Shown here piece by piece: positions 34,876 to 45,234 of a stretch of DNA of 53,409 nt (position 1 is the first letter of the stretch; every line of letters starts with the position of its first letter). The DNA is from Clostridium muellerianum (lineage in GTDB: Bacteria; Bacillota; Clostridia; Clostridiales; Clostridiaceae), in assembly GCF_012926525.1 (NCBI RefSeq), contig NZ_JABBNI010000024.1, positions 1 through 53,409 on the forward strand. The letters are read 5' to 3'. Made by a program: the position numbers and the translations under genes. The notes beneath the pieces were generated by a model that ran no database searches, was not told the DNA's origin, and saw only the letters and a program-made list of their open reading frames with translations.

Positions 34876-36672
34876 TTATAAAATTATTTTGTAAGGTCTC
34901 ATCATTTCATTATCTTCATGATCAAGTATATGACAATGCCATACATAACCTGGACCTATTTCAGGATTAAATGAATAAAAGTTTTTTCCTGGAGAAGTTA
35001 ATTTAGGATCTATGTCCTGTGGAGCAAAACGGACTTTTATTCTTGTAACTTCTCCTGGATTTGCTCTAACAGTATCTTTCCAACCTTCTTCATTAGAATC
35101 AGGATTTATAGGATTCCCTATAAGATATGGTTTTACGGATAAACGCTTTGTAGGATGATTTAATGGAGGATTTCCATTAAGAGCAATCCAGTCATTTGTA
35201 TATTCTTTAACTTTAAAGGCTTGACGATTGTAAACTTGAAATTGTATCAGATGTAGATGCATAGGGTGAGCATCTTGTGTAAGGTTAACAAATTCCCATT
35301 CTTCTGTTGAACCTATTCTTGGTAATTCGGAAACAGGTGCGGACCATTTTTGACCATTTAGTAAAACTTCTTTGGGACCATTTGGTCCTTGAACTTCAAA
35401 CAATACTAAAATTCTTTTTTTAGAATCTACTTTTAATTTAGTAATTTTATTCAAAGTTTTAGGTAATTTATTAGGGGTTTCAGAATGAGAGTTTTTTATA
35501 GTAAATTGCATAATTTGTCCAGTAGTATTAGGATCTGGTGCATCTCCCATTGGATAAGGTGCATTTGCGTAATTTTGAAGAATTATTTTACTTTTAGAAT
35601 GCTCGTTAGAAAAATCTACAAGAATATCAGCCCTTTCGCCAGGAGCTAAAGTTAGCGAGCTAAGTTTTACAGCATGAGCCAAATATCCTCCATCACTAGA
35701 AATTTGCATAAATGGTATATTATTAGAAAATTTTAATTTGTAAAATCTTGCATTGGACCCATTTAATAATCTAAAGCGATATTGACGTTTTTCTACATTT
35801 AAATTTGGCCATACTCGTCCATTTACCATGATGGTGTTTCCAAAAAATTCTGGCATCCAATATGGATGTATACCTGGATTTATACCTTTTGTAGGAAAGT
35901 TAAAGGATCCATCTTTATTAAAAGATCTATCTTGAATTACAATTGGTATATCATATTTTTTACTTGGCAGTATAGATTCGCTATAATCTAATTTATTTTT
36001 AGGATCTTTTATAATATAAAAGCCGGCAAGACCCATTAATACGTTAAGTCTGGTTATACCCATAGCATGATCGTGATACCATAATGTAGCTGAAGGTTGC
36101 TTGTTTGGATAGTTATAAACCGAAGTTATAAATGCAGAGCCTATTTTTTTTTCTTCAGCAGTAAACCAAGCATTAGGATGTCCATCAAAAATAGAACTGT
36201 TTTCACCTCCATGAATGTGAGTAACTATTGGTACAGGCATTTGTGCTTTTGGTAATCCTGGTGGAAATGGTGGAACTGCTTGAGGTAATACCATTCCTAA
36301 TCCATTAGGATCTGCCCAGCATAAAGTTGGATCTACTGGTAGTAGATGCGGTGTTTTAATAGCATTAATCCACTGAACGTTAATTGGGATATTGCGTTCA
36401 GCTTGAAAAGTGGGGCCAGGTGAACTGTAAAAGTTATTGATAGTTGAACCAGATAAAGGATCTATGACAGTTCCACTATATCCCCATACAGTAGTTTGTG
36501 GAAATTTTTTAGGTAGAAGTTGTTGCCTAAATGCTCTTATAGAAATCACATAATTATGACTTAATACTTTTCCAGTATTAGGATCTATAACTATAGTGGG
36601 TTTGTAAACAGGTGGTATCAATAATTGATTTTGAAATTTAGGAATTAAATTTGCAGGAAGTAAAGTGTTCAT
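34876..36672 (-). CDS. Multicopper oxidase, CotA/bilirubin oxidase-like
   Basis: 598 aa, no signal peptide, three cupredoxin domains. All copper sites look intact: VTHIHGGENS (first T2/T3), LWYHDHAMGITRLN, HPMHLHLIQFQV, and the C-terminal T1 motif WHCHILDHEDNEMMRPY with its Cys, His residues and Met. Length and motifs match CotA-type spore coat laccases. Family function: oxidation of phenolic or metal substrates with O2 reduced to water. In an anaerobe, a spore coat or oxygen/copper defence role is inferred. RBS AAGGAG. The gene stands alone, its 3' end facing H3. Confidence 0.9.
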   Translation of the reverse strand: MNTLLPANLIPKFQNQLLIPPVYKPTIVIDPNTGKVLSHNYVISIRAFRQQLLPKKFPQTTVWGYSGTVIDPLSGSTINNFYSSPGPTFQAERNIPINVQWINAIKTPHLLPVDPTLCWADPNGLGMVLPQAVPPFPPGLPKAQMPVPIVTHIHGGENSSIFDGHPNAWFTAEEKKIGSAFITSVYNYPNKQPSATLWYHDHAMGITRLNVLMGLAGFYIIKDPKNKLDYSESILPSKKYDIPIVIQDRSFNKDGSFNFPTKGINPGIHPYWMPEFFGNTIMVNGRVWPNLNVEKRQYRFRLLNGSNARFYKLKFSNNIPFMQISSDGGYLAHAVKLSSLTLAPGERADILVDFSNEHSKSKIILQNYANAPYPMGDAPDPNTTGQIMQFTIKNSHSETPNKLPKTLNKITKLKVDSKKRILVLFEVQGPNGPKEVLLNGQKWSAPVSELPRIGSTEEWEFVNLTQDAHPMHLHLIQFQVYNRQAFKVKEYTNDWIALNGNPPLNHPTKRLSVKPYLIGNPINPDSNEEGWKDTVRANPGEVTRIKVRFAPQDIDPKLTSPGKNFYSFNPEIGPGYVWHCHILDHEDNEMMRPYKIIL

Positions 36673-36976
36673 AAAAAACTCCTTTCTTATTCATTACAAG
36701 GAATCTCCTTGATGTATTCTACATTAACAACATTTGTCAAAATAATAATATGATTAACTTCACATTATATCTTTAAAATATAATATGAAGTTTTTTATAA
36801 CATGTTATTGTTTTTTAGAAAAAATGTATAATGCTAATATTCATATAATTATAAAATTGGCTAATTAAATATTAATAATCTTTATATAATAAAGGGTTTT
36901 TTTATTACATATTAAAATGTTATAATGAAATAATGGATGAAGCGATAAGTTATAGATTTGAAGGGAGCTTTTAATT
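36673..36976. promoter_or_regulatory. Divergent promoter region, oxidase/aat
   Basis: AT-rich sequence between divergent genes. It contains a CAAGGA-atc-TCCTTG palindrome (36697-36711) 25 nt upstream of the oxidase start, which could be a small operator or the oxidase leader hairpin. No other structure recognised. Confidence 0.35.
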
Positions 36977-37645
36977 GTGCCTGTTTTTAAATTATCAGAG
37001 GATTTAATATTTCCAGATCCATCACTTGCAGAAGAGGATGGACTTTTGGCTGCATATGGTGATCTGTCCCCGGAAAGATTAATACTTGCTTATAGTAATG
37101 GAATATTTCCATGGTTTTCAGAAGATGAGCCTATACTTTGGTGGTCACCAGATCCTAGATTCGTTATGTATCCAAAGGATATTAAGATTTCTCATTCTAT
37201 GAAAAAATTATTGAAGAAGAATACATATAAAATTTTATTTGATACTTGTTTTAGGGATGTAATATCTAATTGTGCAGGAGTTAGAAAAGAAAGTGGAACA
37301 TGGATTACAAATGATATGATAGAAGCTTATTGTAAGCTTCATAATTTAGGATATGCGCATTCTGTGGAAACCTGGTATGGAGATAAATTAGTAGGGGGAC
37401 TTTATGGAATTGTAATAGGAAAGTGCTTTTTTGGAGAGTCTATGTTTTCTATTATGGATAATGCTTCAAAAGCAGCTATGATTACTCTGTGTAAAAAATT
37501 ACAACAAGAAAACTTTATATTAATAGATTGTCAGGTATATAGTAAACATCTTGAAAGTTTAGGCGCAGTAAATATTAAGAGAGATAAATTTTTAGAAGTT
37601 GTGCAAAATGAGGCAAAAAGGTTTTTTGCCGATAAAATTATATAA
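36977..37645 (+). CDS. aat: Leucyl/phenylalanyl-tRNA-protein transferase
   Basis: 222 aa, GTG start with RBS AAGGGAG. It transfers Leu or Phe from aminoacyl-tRNA onto proteins with N-terminal Arg/Lys, marking them for ClpS/ClpAP. Family signature: [50 protein letters not shown], then [16 protein letters not shown] and FFGESMFS. Length is normal. It is common in proteobacteria but less so in Firmicutes; the operon context is monocistronic and ends in a clear terminator. Confidence 0.95.
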   Translation: MPVFKLSEDLIFPDPSLAEEDGLLAAYGDLSPERLILAYSNGIFPWFSEDEPILWWSPDPRFVMYPKDIKISHSMKKLLKKNTYKILFDTCFRDVISNCAGVRKESGTWITNDMIEAYCKLHNLGYAHSVETWYGDKLVGGLYGIVIGKCFFGESMFSIMDNASKAAMITLCKKLQQENFILIDCQVYSKHLESLGAVNIKRDKFLEVVQNEAKRFFADKII

Positions 37646-37655
37646 ATTTAGAAAG

Positions 37656-37694
37656 CATGACAGGATAAAGAGATTTATCTCTGTCATGTTTTTA
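37656..37694 (+). terminator. Terminator after aat
   Basis: CATGACAG-GATAAA (37656-37669) pairs with TTTATC-CTGTCATG (37674-37688), followed by TTTTT. Confidence 0.85.
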
Positions 37695-37881
37695 AAATTA
37701 AAGTTTTAAGCATATGAGTAATTTGTTTATGTTTGTAATAAATTGAATTTTTTTAACATGAAAGTCATGAATGAAAATTATTAGACTATTTTGATGTATT
37801 TTAATATTTGTGATATAGTAATATATGTAAGAATAAATGTATTAATTTTGCATATATTAAACTGAAAATGGGGGAGTTAAA

Positions 37882-38997
37882 ATGAAAGATTCTAGAATAA
37901 TAGAACTTGCAAAAAATTTAATTAATTACTCTTGTGGTATTCAAAAAGGTGAAAAGGTTTTAATAGAGACTATAGGAACACCAAATCCATTAACTCTTGA
38001 ACTTATAAAACAAACATATTTATCAGGAGGAATACCTTTTGCAACAAATAAATTACCAGAAGTTGATAGAGAACTTTATATGAACTGCAGTGAAGAACAG
38101 TTAGAAATGATGGCTAAATATGAAGCAGCAAGAATGAAAGATATGGATGCATACATTGGTTTAAGAGCTCCAGGAAATTTAACTGAAACTTCAGATGTTC
38201 CAGGGGAAAATATGTCTCTTGTTATGAAAAAGTTTTGGCAGCCAGTGCATGGCGAAATAAGAGTTCCTAAAACTAAGTGGGTAGTTTTAAGATATCCCAA
38301 TACTGCAATGGCTCAATCATCAGGAACAAGTACGGAAGCTTTTGAAGATTTTTATTTCAATGTGTGTAACTTAGATTATGGAAAAATGTCAAAAGCTATG
38401 GATTCTTTAGTTGAATTAATGGATAAAACAGATAAGGTTGCTATAAAGGGAGAAGGAACGGATTTAAGATTTTCTATTAAAGGGTTAAATGCAATAAAAT
38501 GTGATGGAAAAATGAATATTCCAGATGGAGAAGTTTATGCTGCACCAGTTAAAGATTCTGTAAACGGATATATAACATATAATACTCCATCATTATATAA
38601 TGGATTTACTTATGAAAACATAAGATTAGAATTTGAAAATGGAAAAATAGTAAAAGCTACAGCTAATGACACAGAAAGAGTAAACAAAGTATTTGATACA
38701 GATGAAGGGGCAAGATATGTGGGAGAATTTGCAATAGGAGTTAATCCATATATATTAAAACCAATGAAGGATACTTTATTTGATGAAAAAATAGCAGGAT
38801 CTATTCATTTTACGCCAGGGGCAGCTTATGATGATTGTTTTAATGGAAATAGATCCTCTATACATTGGGATTTAGTATATATACAAAGGCCAGAATATGG
38901 TGGCGGAGAAATTTATTTTGATGATGTACTAATAAGAAAAGATGGTTTATTTGTAATTGATGAACTAAAAGGATTAAATCCAGATAACTTAAAGTAA
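37882..38997 (+). CDS. M29-family aminopeptidase (AmpS/thermophilic type)
   Basis: 371 aa, no signal peptide: a cytoplasmic metalloaminopeptidase. Features of peptidase family M29: KGEGTDLRFSIKG, PDGEVYAAPVKDSVNG with the metal-binding Glu, ANDTERVNKVFDTDEGARYVGEFAIGVN, and the C-terminal GAAYDDCFNGNRSSIHWDLV with catalytic His and acidic ligands. Length is about 40 residues below the usual 410, in line with a shorter clostridial subgroup. RBS GGGGGAG. Together with the two PepT genes downstream it suggests peptide use. A terminator hairpin follows. Confidence 0.88.
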   Translation: MKDSRIIELAKNLINYSCGIQKGEKVLIETIGTPNPLTLELIKQTYLSGGIPFATNKLPEVDRELYMNCSEEQLEMMAKYEAARMKDMDAYIGLRAPGNLTETSDVPGENMSLVMKKFWQPVHGEIRVPKTKWVVLRYPNTAMAQSSGTSTEAFEDFYFNVCNLDYGKMSKAMDSLVELMDKTDKVAIKGEGTDLRFSIKGLNAIKCDGKMNIPDGEVYAAPVKDSVNGYITYNTPSLYNGFTYENIRLEFENGKIVKATANDTERVNKVFDTDEGARYVGEFAIGVNPYILKPMKDTLFDEKIAGSIHFTPGAAYDDCFNGNRSSIHWDLVYIQRPEYGGGEIYFDDVLIRKDGLFVIDELKGLNPDNLK

Positions 38998-39375
38998 TAA
39001 TGATGCTAAAGAATATATATTATCCATAGTAAAATTAAATAATAAAAACACTCAAGGGTTGTAATAAATAAGATTTAGTTAGTGAATAAATTATTACAAC
39101 CCTATACAATATGGATTAGACACAAAATAACCATATTAAGTAATTAACTTTCCTTAGATTTATTATCTCTCCTAAATTCAGTTATTTTTACACTTGTTTC
39201 CTAAATATAAAGGAGTAAAGAATTTAATTCTTTTAAAATATACTTCTTTTTAATTTTATAGCTAAAGCATCTCTTCTAATAGTTCTTTGTATTCCATCTG
39301 AAGTAGTTTTTCAGTGACCTCTAGTTCTAAGACATCTTCAAAAAAACATCAAGTCTATATGCTAGTCTATTTTTG
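38998..39375. other. Intergenic region with terminator and coding relic
   Basis: A 13-bp terminator-like stem (AGGGTTGTAATAA 39055-39067 with TTATTACAACCCT 39091-39103). On the minus strand 39262-39339 reads EDVLELEVTEKLLQMEYKELLEEML and then stops; the upstream frame is broken at a T-run, so it looks like a decayed gene end of unknown family. Confidence 0.45.
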
Positions 39376-39498
39376 TAATACTGCGTCCACAGAACTCTTA
39401 GATAGAACAACTATCTGCAGAATCTGTCTCTTTGTTTTACAAAAAATATCTGTCGCATACTGACTTGTTATTTTTTTGAATATGCCTTAGATGCCTAA
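39376..39498. repeat. Dispersed repeat, copy 2
   Basis: It aligns with copy 1 (18600-18716) over its length: TACTGCGTC versus TACTACGTC, identical GATAGAACAACTATC, TTGTTTTACAAAAAATAT, and a GACTTGTTATTTTT block. About 65-70 percent identity by eye. Non-coding. Confidence 0.6.
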
Positions 39499-39684
39499 TC
39501 TAATTTTATTATGAGATTTTTGGTGCTTTTAAATAAGAAAAATTTCAATGGCAATATTAGTTATAGGATAAATTTGTAAGGTGGTTTTATGAAATTAATG
39601 GTATAATTAAATTAATCCACTTATGTAAAATCATACTTTAGGTGGATTGTATTTGCAATCATTTTATTATAAGGGGAGATAGTT

Positions 39685-40911
39685 ATGTCTAAAGTTGTAG
39701 AAAAATTTATTAAGTATGTAAAGTATAATACTACATCGGATGAAAATTCTATAACCAATCCTACTACTACAGGACAGTTAGAATTAGGTAAAGAGTTAGT
39801 AAGAGAACTCAAAGAAATAGGAATGCAAGATATTTGTTTAGATGAAAATGGGTACATAATGGCAACTCTGCCGTCAAATATTGATAAAGATGTTCCCATA
39901 TTAGGATTTATTGCTCACATAGATACTAGTCCTGAAGTTTCAGGAGTTAATATAAAGCCTAAATTTGTGGAGAACTATAATGGAGAATATATAATATTAA
40001 ATGAGGAAAAAAATATAATTCTTTCTCCAAAAGAATTTCCAGAACTAAAGAATTATATAGGTAAAACTTTAATTACATCAGATGGAACTACACTTCTTGG
40101 AGCAGATGATAAGGCAGGAATTGCAGAAATTGTTACTGCTATGGATTTTTTAATACAAAACCCTAAAATTAAACATGGAACTATTAGAATAGCTTTTACT
40201 ACGGATGAAGAAGTAGGGAAAGTAGGAGAGTACTTTGATGTTGAAAAGTTTAAGGCGGATTTGGCCTATACAGTAGATGGAGAGGGAATTGGAGATTTAA
40301 AATATGAAAATTTCAATGCAGCAACTGCAAAAATTATCATAAATGGAAGAAATACTCATACTGCAGAAGCTAAAGGAATAATGATAAATTCTTTGAGAAT
40401 TGCAACAGAGTTCATGAATATGTTTCCACAAAATGAAACTCCAGAGACTACAGAGGGTACTGAAGGATTTTATCATGTAGAGCATATTAATGGTAATGTA
40501 GGAGAAACAAAAATTCATTGCTTGATAAGGGATTTTGATGATAAAAAATTTGAGGAAAGAAAAGAATTTATTGAAAAAATAGTACAGTATTTGAATAAAA
40601 AATACGGAGAAAATACAGTACTAGCTGAGATAACTGAACAGTATAGGAATATGAAAGAAAAAATAGAAGCTGTAAAATATATTGTGGATATAGCTATTGA
40701 GGCTATGAAAGAAGTAAATATATTTCCAGATGTAACACCACTAAGAGGAGGAACAGATGGAGCAAGATTATCTTATATGGGGCTTCCAACACCAAATATA
40801 TTTTCGGGAGGACATAATTTTCACAGTAAGTATGAATATATTTCAACCTATGCTATGGAAAAAGCTGTAGAGGTAATACTTAAAATAATTGAATTGTTTG
40901 CAGAAATGTAA
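39685..40911 (+). CDS. pepT: Peptidase T (tripeptidase), divergent paralogue
   Basis: 408 aa M20B metallopeptidase removing the N-terminal residue from tripeptides. Metal-site residues are kept: [22 protein letters not shown] in FTTDEEVGK, VDGEGIGD, and GHNFHSK near the end. Compared with its tandem paralogue (43954-45180), two normally conserved stretches are changed: GKVGEYF replaces GRGADHF, and GRNTHTAEAKG replaces [11 protein letters not shown]. Substrate preference may therefore differ. RBS GGGGAGA. The MalT-like regulator gene follows after 32 nt. Confidence 0.9.
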   Translation: MSKVVEKFIKYVKYNTTSDENSITNPTTTGQLELGKELVRELKEIGMQDICLDENGYIMATLPSNIDKDVPILGFIAHIDTSPEVSGVNIKPKFVENYNGEYIILNEEKNIILSPKEFPELKNYIGKTLITSDGTTLLGADDKAGIAEIVTAMDFLIQNPKIKHGTIRIAFTTDEEVGKVGEYFDVEKFKADLAYTVDGEGIGDLKYENFNAATAKIIINGRNTHTAEAKGIMINSLRIATEFMNMFPQNETPETTEGTEGFYHVEHINGNVGETKIHCLIRDFDDKKFEERKEFIEKIVQYLNKKYGENTVLAEITEQYRNMKEKIEAVKYIVDIAIEAMKEVNIFPDVTPLRGGTDGARLSYMGLPTPNIFSGGHNFHSKYEYISTYAMEKAVEVILKIIELFAEM

Positions 40912-40943
40912 AGTTTTATTAAAGATATTGGGGGCTGTGAAAA

Positions 40944-43604
40944 ATGATATTAAATTATAAATATAATAAAACCAAATTTTTAATTCCTAAAAGAAAATGT
41001 AAACTTATTTTTAGAGAAAAGGTTGTAAAAAAGTTAGATGGAGCTTTAAAAACAAAACTTACAATTATATCTGCCCCAGCAGGAAGTGGAAAAACTACAT
41101 CGGTTATTTCATGGATAAATTCAGAGGAATTGCAAAACAATGTGGTATGGCTTTCATTGGATGAAAGGGATAATAATCCAGATATTTTTTGGAGTTCATT
41201 TATTGCAGCAATTGAAAAATTTAAAGAAAAATATGATAAAAGTGAAAAGGTTAATTTTAAAGACAATGATGATATTCCTATGGAAACAATAGTGGATATA
41301 GCATTAAATAGTATATCATCTATAGATGAAAATTTAATATTTGTAATAGACGATTTTCATTTTATAAAAAACAAAGATATACTTACTGGAATAAAACACT
41401 TTATCGATGGTATTTTTGATAATATTCATATTATAATAACCAGCAGATCAAAAACCAATATAAATGTTTCTAAACTAAGACTGAATGGTGAAGTAACAGA
41501 AATAGATAGAAAAGATTTAAGCTTTTCGCTAAAGGAAACTTTAGAATTTATTAATGAAAATGTAGAATTTAGAATATCAAAAGAAAGTACAAAAGCATTA
41601 AATGAATGTACAGAAGGATGGATAGCAGGAATCCAAATTGCTGTATTATCTATGAACAGAAGAAAAGATATAACTGATATAGAAGAAAGATTTAGTGGAA
41701 ATAATGAATATATTCATGATTATTTTTGTGAAGAGATCTTTAATGTTCAATCAGGAGAAATTAAAGAATTTTTATTAAAAACTTGTATTTTAGATGAATT
41801 GAATGCAGATTTATGCAATGCGGTAAGTGGAAGAAAAAACAGTCAAAAAATTTTAGAAGAAATATGTGATAAGAACTTATTTATTGAGAAATTAGATTAT
41901 GATGGAAAATCATTTAGGTATTGTAGACTTTTTGAAGAATTTTTGATAAGTCAGCTAAATGGAATAAATAAAGAAGAAGTTTTTGAAATAAGTAATAAGG
42001 CAGCAGGATGGTATGAAAAAAATGAGCATATAGATAACGCTATTAATCAATACATAAAGGTAGAAAATTATGAACAAGCAGTAAAGCTAATTGAAGATAA
42101 ATGTGTTAAAAAAGTTTTTACTAATGAATATTTTTATGTATTAGAATGGTTAAAAAGCATACCTCAAGATATAATAGTGAAGAAACCAAGGTTTTGTATA
42201 GCTTGTATGCATATGTATATAAATGATGATATAAGTTACTATAAGTATTTGGAATTTACTGAAAAAGCTTTGGATAATTGCAGTGATGAAAATTATAAAA
42301 AAGAATGTATTGGTATATTAGCTATTATAAAAGGAGATAAAATTTTTATTAAATCAGAGTATGAAAAAAGTAAAGAACTTTATGAAAGAGCTCTTGGATA
42401 TTTAGAAAAAGATACTTTTTGGCATGCCATAATAAATTTAAAATTAGGTGTAGTAAGTTTTTATTTACAGGATTTTGTTTTACAAAAAAGATACTTTCAT
42501 GAGGCCCTACTTTTAAGCCAGTCCTATGAAGATGATGTTTTATATTTAGTGGTAAATAGAACTATTATTTTTATAAAATTACTTATGGGTGAATTAATAG
42601 AGTGTGAAAATATATGTAACATATGTTTAAATAGTAGTATGAGTGATGAGTTTAAGAACTCTTCACTGATGGCTATTTTTTATATAGGATTATCATTAAT
42701 TTATTATGAAAAAAATGATATTAATAAATCAGAAGAGTATGTATTAAAAGGTTTAAAATTAGTAGAAGATAAATGGGATATTTACACTGCTTTTATAGGG
42801 TACTATGTTTATTCAGGAATTATTTTAGAAAAGGATAGTAAAAATAAAAAAGTTGAATTAGATAAAATTCATGAAAGGATAGAAGAGTTATCACAAAAAG
42901 GTAGTGATTATAAGATATTAGATAAATACTATTTTCATAAGTTAAAAGATAATTTTAAAGTATTGAAAATGAGAAGACTTATGGAACAAGGAAAAATCAA
43001 TTCTGCGGAAAAATACATTACAAAAAGAGATTTTAAAATTACAGAAGAACTTATTATTTTTTCTAAAATACTTATTCATAAAGGAAAAAGTGAAGATGCA
43101 TTAATGATATTAAATAAGATATTAACTTCTGAAAAAGAAATTAATAATAAGTACATAATTATAAGATCATATATATTGAGATCAGAGATTTTTTCACAAA
43201 AGGACCAGTATGAAAATGCTACACGAGATTTAAGAGAAGCTCTCATTGTTGGAAGTGAAAACGGATTTATTAGAATTTTTCTAATAAAGCAAGTGAAGAC
43301 AAATAAAATTTTATTAAAAACTATAAAATCTATGAAATATAATAAAGATTATTATAAGATAAATGAATATTTAAACAAAATATTAAATTTATATTCAAGT
43401 GGAGAAAATAATGAAATAATAAGTAAAAGAGAAAAAGAAGTGCTAATGCTTATAGAAAGTGGTGCGAAAAATTCAGAAATAGCTAAAACATTATTTATTA
43501 CAGAAAGTACAGCTAAAAGCCATATATTAAATATATTTAGTAAATTAGCTGTACGAAATAGAGTACAAGCTGTAGCAAAGGCTAAAGAAATAGGAATTAT
43601 ATAA
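40944..43604 (+). CDS. MalT-like LuxR-family ATP-dependent regulator
   Basis: 886 aa. A STAND-type NTPase domain (Walker A SAPAGSGKTT at 43-52; Walker B LIFVIDDFHFI) is followed by a winged-helix/TPR-like helical region (about 350-800) with repeated helix pairs that would sense a ligand, and a C-terminal LuxR HTH (SKREKEVLMLIESGAKNSEIAKTLF, then STAKSHILNIFSKL). Such proteins are inducer- and ATP-dependent activators. Being between two pepT genes and upstream of a permease, it probably activates this peptide/amino acid cluster; the ligand is unknown. RBS GGGGGC. Only 32 nt separate it from the first pepT, so it may be co-transcribed. Confidence 0.9.
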   Translation: MILNYKYNKTKFLIPKRKCKLIFREKVVKKLDGALKTKLTIISAPAGSGKTTSVISWINSEELQNNVVWLSLDERDNNPDIFWSSFIAAIEKFKEKYDKSEKVNFKDNDDIPMETIVDIALNSISSIDENLIFVIDDFHFIKNKDILTGIKHFIDGIFDNIHIIITSRSKTNINVSKLRLNGEVTEIDRKDLSFSLKETLEFINENVEFRISKESTKALNECTEGWIAGIQIAVLSMNRRKDITDIEERFSGNNEYIHDYFCEEIFNVQSGEIKEFLLKTCILDELNADLCNAVSGRKNSQKILEEICDKNLFIEKLDYDGKSFRYCRLFEEFLISQLNGINKEEVFEISNKAAGWYEKNEHIDNAINQYIKVENYEQAVKLIEDKCVKKVFTNEYFYVLEWLKSIPQDIIVKKPRFCIACMHMYINDDISYYKYLEFTEKALDNCSDENYKKECIGILAIIKGDKIFIKSEYEKSKELYERALGYLEKDTFWHAIINLKLGVVSFYLQDFVLQKRYFHEALLLSQSYEDDVLYLVVNRTIIFIKLLMGELIECENICNICLNSSMSDEFKNSSLMAIFYIGLSLIYYEKNDINKSEEYVLKGLKLVEDKWDIYTAFIGYYVYSGIILEKDSKNKKVELDKIHERIEELSQKGSDYKILDKYYFHKLKDNFKVLKMRRLMEQGKINSAEKYITKRDFKITEELIIFSKILIHKGKSEDALMILNKILTSEKEINNKYIIIRSYILRSEIFSQKDQYENATRDLREALIVGSENGFIRIFLIKQVKTNKILLKTIKSMKYNKDYYKINEYLNKILNLYSSGENNEIISKREKEVLMLIESGAKNSEIAKTLFITESTAKSHILNIFSKLAVRNRVQAVAKAKEIGII

Positions 43605-43953
43605 AATTAGCGTACATATGTAACGTATTAAAATATATACAGCTTAAATTCTAAGTATCTTATACTTTTTTTAATGATTTTGCATATATATACAATTAAC
43701 TCAAAGTATGACATTGAAATAAACTTATTTCAACCCATCCAGTCATACTTTATAATGATTAATACTTTAAAGAAAAGTGGTATAGTTAAAAGGGAGATAC
43801 ATAATAATATGCATAACTTTATAAAAAAGTTTATGCAAAATTCATAGCAAATTATTAAAAATTGAATGTAGTGCTGCAGAACTATAAAATTCTAATTTAA
43901 TATTAATAGTATAATTATTAAAATTATACTTATATTTTGTGGGGGGATTAAGT
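43605..43953. other. Intergenic region with hairpin, promoter of second pepT
   Basis: A two-part stem (AAAGTATGAC 43703-43712 with GTCATACTTT 43742-43751; GAAATAA with TTATTTC inside) may end the regulator transcript. The remainder is AT-rich. No gene seen; likely target region of the MalT-like regulator, but no operator could be defined. Confidence 0.4.
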
Positions 43954-45180
43954 ATGTCTAATGTTGTAGAGAAATTTATTAATTATGTAAGCTTTGATAC
44001 TAAATCAAGTGAGGAAAGTGAGAGTGTTCCAACTACTCCTGGACAACTTGTATTAGCGAAAGCAATAGTAAAAGAATTAGAAGAGATGGGAATGAAAGAA
44101 GTTTCAGTAGATAAAAATGGATATGTAATGGCAACATTACCTTCAAATACTACTAAAAAAGTTCCTACTATAGGATTTATTGCTCACATGGATACGAGCC
44201 CAGAAGTTTCAGGAGCTAATGTAAATCCTAAATTCGTTGAAAATTATGACGGTAAGGATATAGTTTTAAATAAAGAAAAAAATGTAATTCTTTCGCCAAA
44301 GGATTTTCCAGAATTAAAGGATTATGTTGGAAAAACACTTATAACAACAGATGGAACTACTTTATTGGGTGCTGATGATAAAGCAGGAGTTTCTGAAATT
44401 ATTACTGCTATGGAAACTTTAATTAATAATCCTAGTATTAAACATGGAACTATTAAGGTTGCATTTACTCCTGATGAAGAAATAGGAAGAGGAGCAGATC
44501 ATTTTAATGTTGAAAAGTTCAATGCAGATTTAGCTTATACTGTAGATGGAGGAGCTGTTGGAGAATTAGAGTATGAAAACTTTAATGCAGCAGATGCTAA
44601 GATAACTATAAGTGGAAGAAGTGTTCATCCAGGAAGTGCAAAAGGAACAATGATAAATGCAATGCTTATTGCTTCAGAATTTATGGGCATGCTTCCAGAG
44701 AATGAAACACCAGCAACTACAGAAGGCTATGAAGGTTTTTATCATATAGTTGAACTTAATGGGGAGGTAGAAGAAACAAAACTTGAATATATAATAAGAG
44801 ATTTTGATGTGGAAGATTTTGCAAAAAGAAAAGAATTTATAACTAGTATTGCAGAAAAGTTAAATAAAAAATATGGTGAAGGTATAGTTAAAATTGAAAT
44901 AAAAGATGAATATAAGAACATGAAAGAAAAGGTTGAACCTGTAAAATATATAGTGGATACTGCATTTGAAGCAATGAAAGCAGTTAATGTGGTCCCTAAA
45001 ATCCAACCTATAAGAGGTGGTACTGATGGAGCTACATTATCTTTTATGGGACTTCCTACACCAAACATGTTTACTGGTGCACATAACTGCCACGGCAAGT
45101 TTGAGTATATTCCAGTGTATGCTATGGAAAAGGCTGTAGAAGTAATACTTAAAACAATTGAATTATATGAGAAAATGTAA
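43954..45180 (+). CDS. pepT: Peptidase T (tripeptidase)
   Basis: 408 aa from ATG 43954 (GGGGGGA just upstream; the earlier in-frame GTG 43939 lies before the RBS). Canonical PepT motifs: [56 protein letters not shown], and [17 protein letters not shown]. It closely resembles the upstream copy along the whole length (same size, same motif order), so they are a tandem duplication separated by the regulator. The permease gene follows after 54 nt and may be in the same operon. Confidence 0.94.
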   Translation: MSNVVEKFINYVSFDTKSSEESESVPTTPGQLVLAKAIVKELEEMGMKEVSVDKNGYVMATLPSNTTKKVPTIGFIAHMDTSPEVSGANVNPKFVENYDGKDIVLNKEKNVILSPKDFPELKDYVGKTLITTDGTTLLGADDKAGVSEIITAMETLINNPSIKHGTIKVAFTPDEEIGRGADHFNVEKFNADLAYTVDGGAVGELEYENFNAADAKITISGRSVHPGSAKGTMINAMLIASEFMGMLPENETPATTEGYEGFYHIVELNGEVEETKLEYIIRDFDVEDFAKRKEFITSIAEKLNKKYGEGIVKIEIKDEYKNMKEKVEPVKYIVDTAFEAMKAVNVVPKIQPIRGGTDGATLSFMGLPTPNMFTGAHNCHGKFEYIPVYAMEKAVEVILKTIELYEKM

Positions 45181-45234
45181 TAAAAAGTTTAGAAAAAGAA
45201 GTGACAAATAAAGAAAAAATTTAGGGGGACAAAA

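Noticed and set aside
39262-39339. Minus-strand coding fragment as a real small gene
   Set aside because: The frame is broken just upstream at a T-run and there is no start with an RBS, so it is described only as a relic in the intergenic entry.
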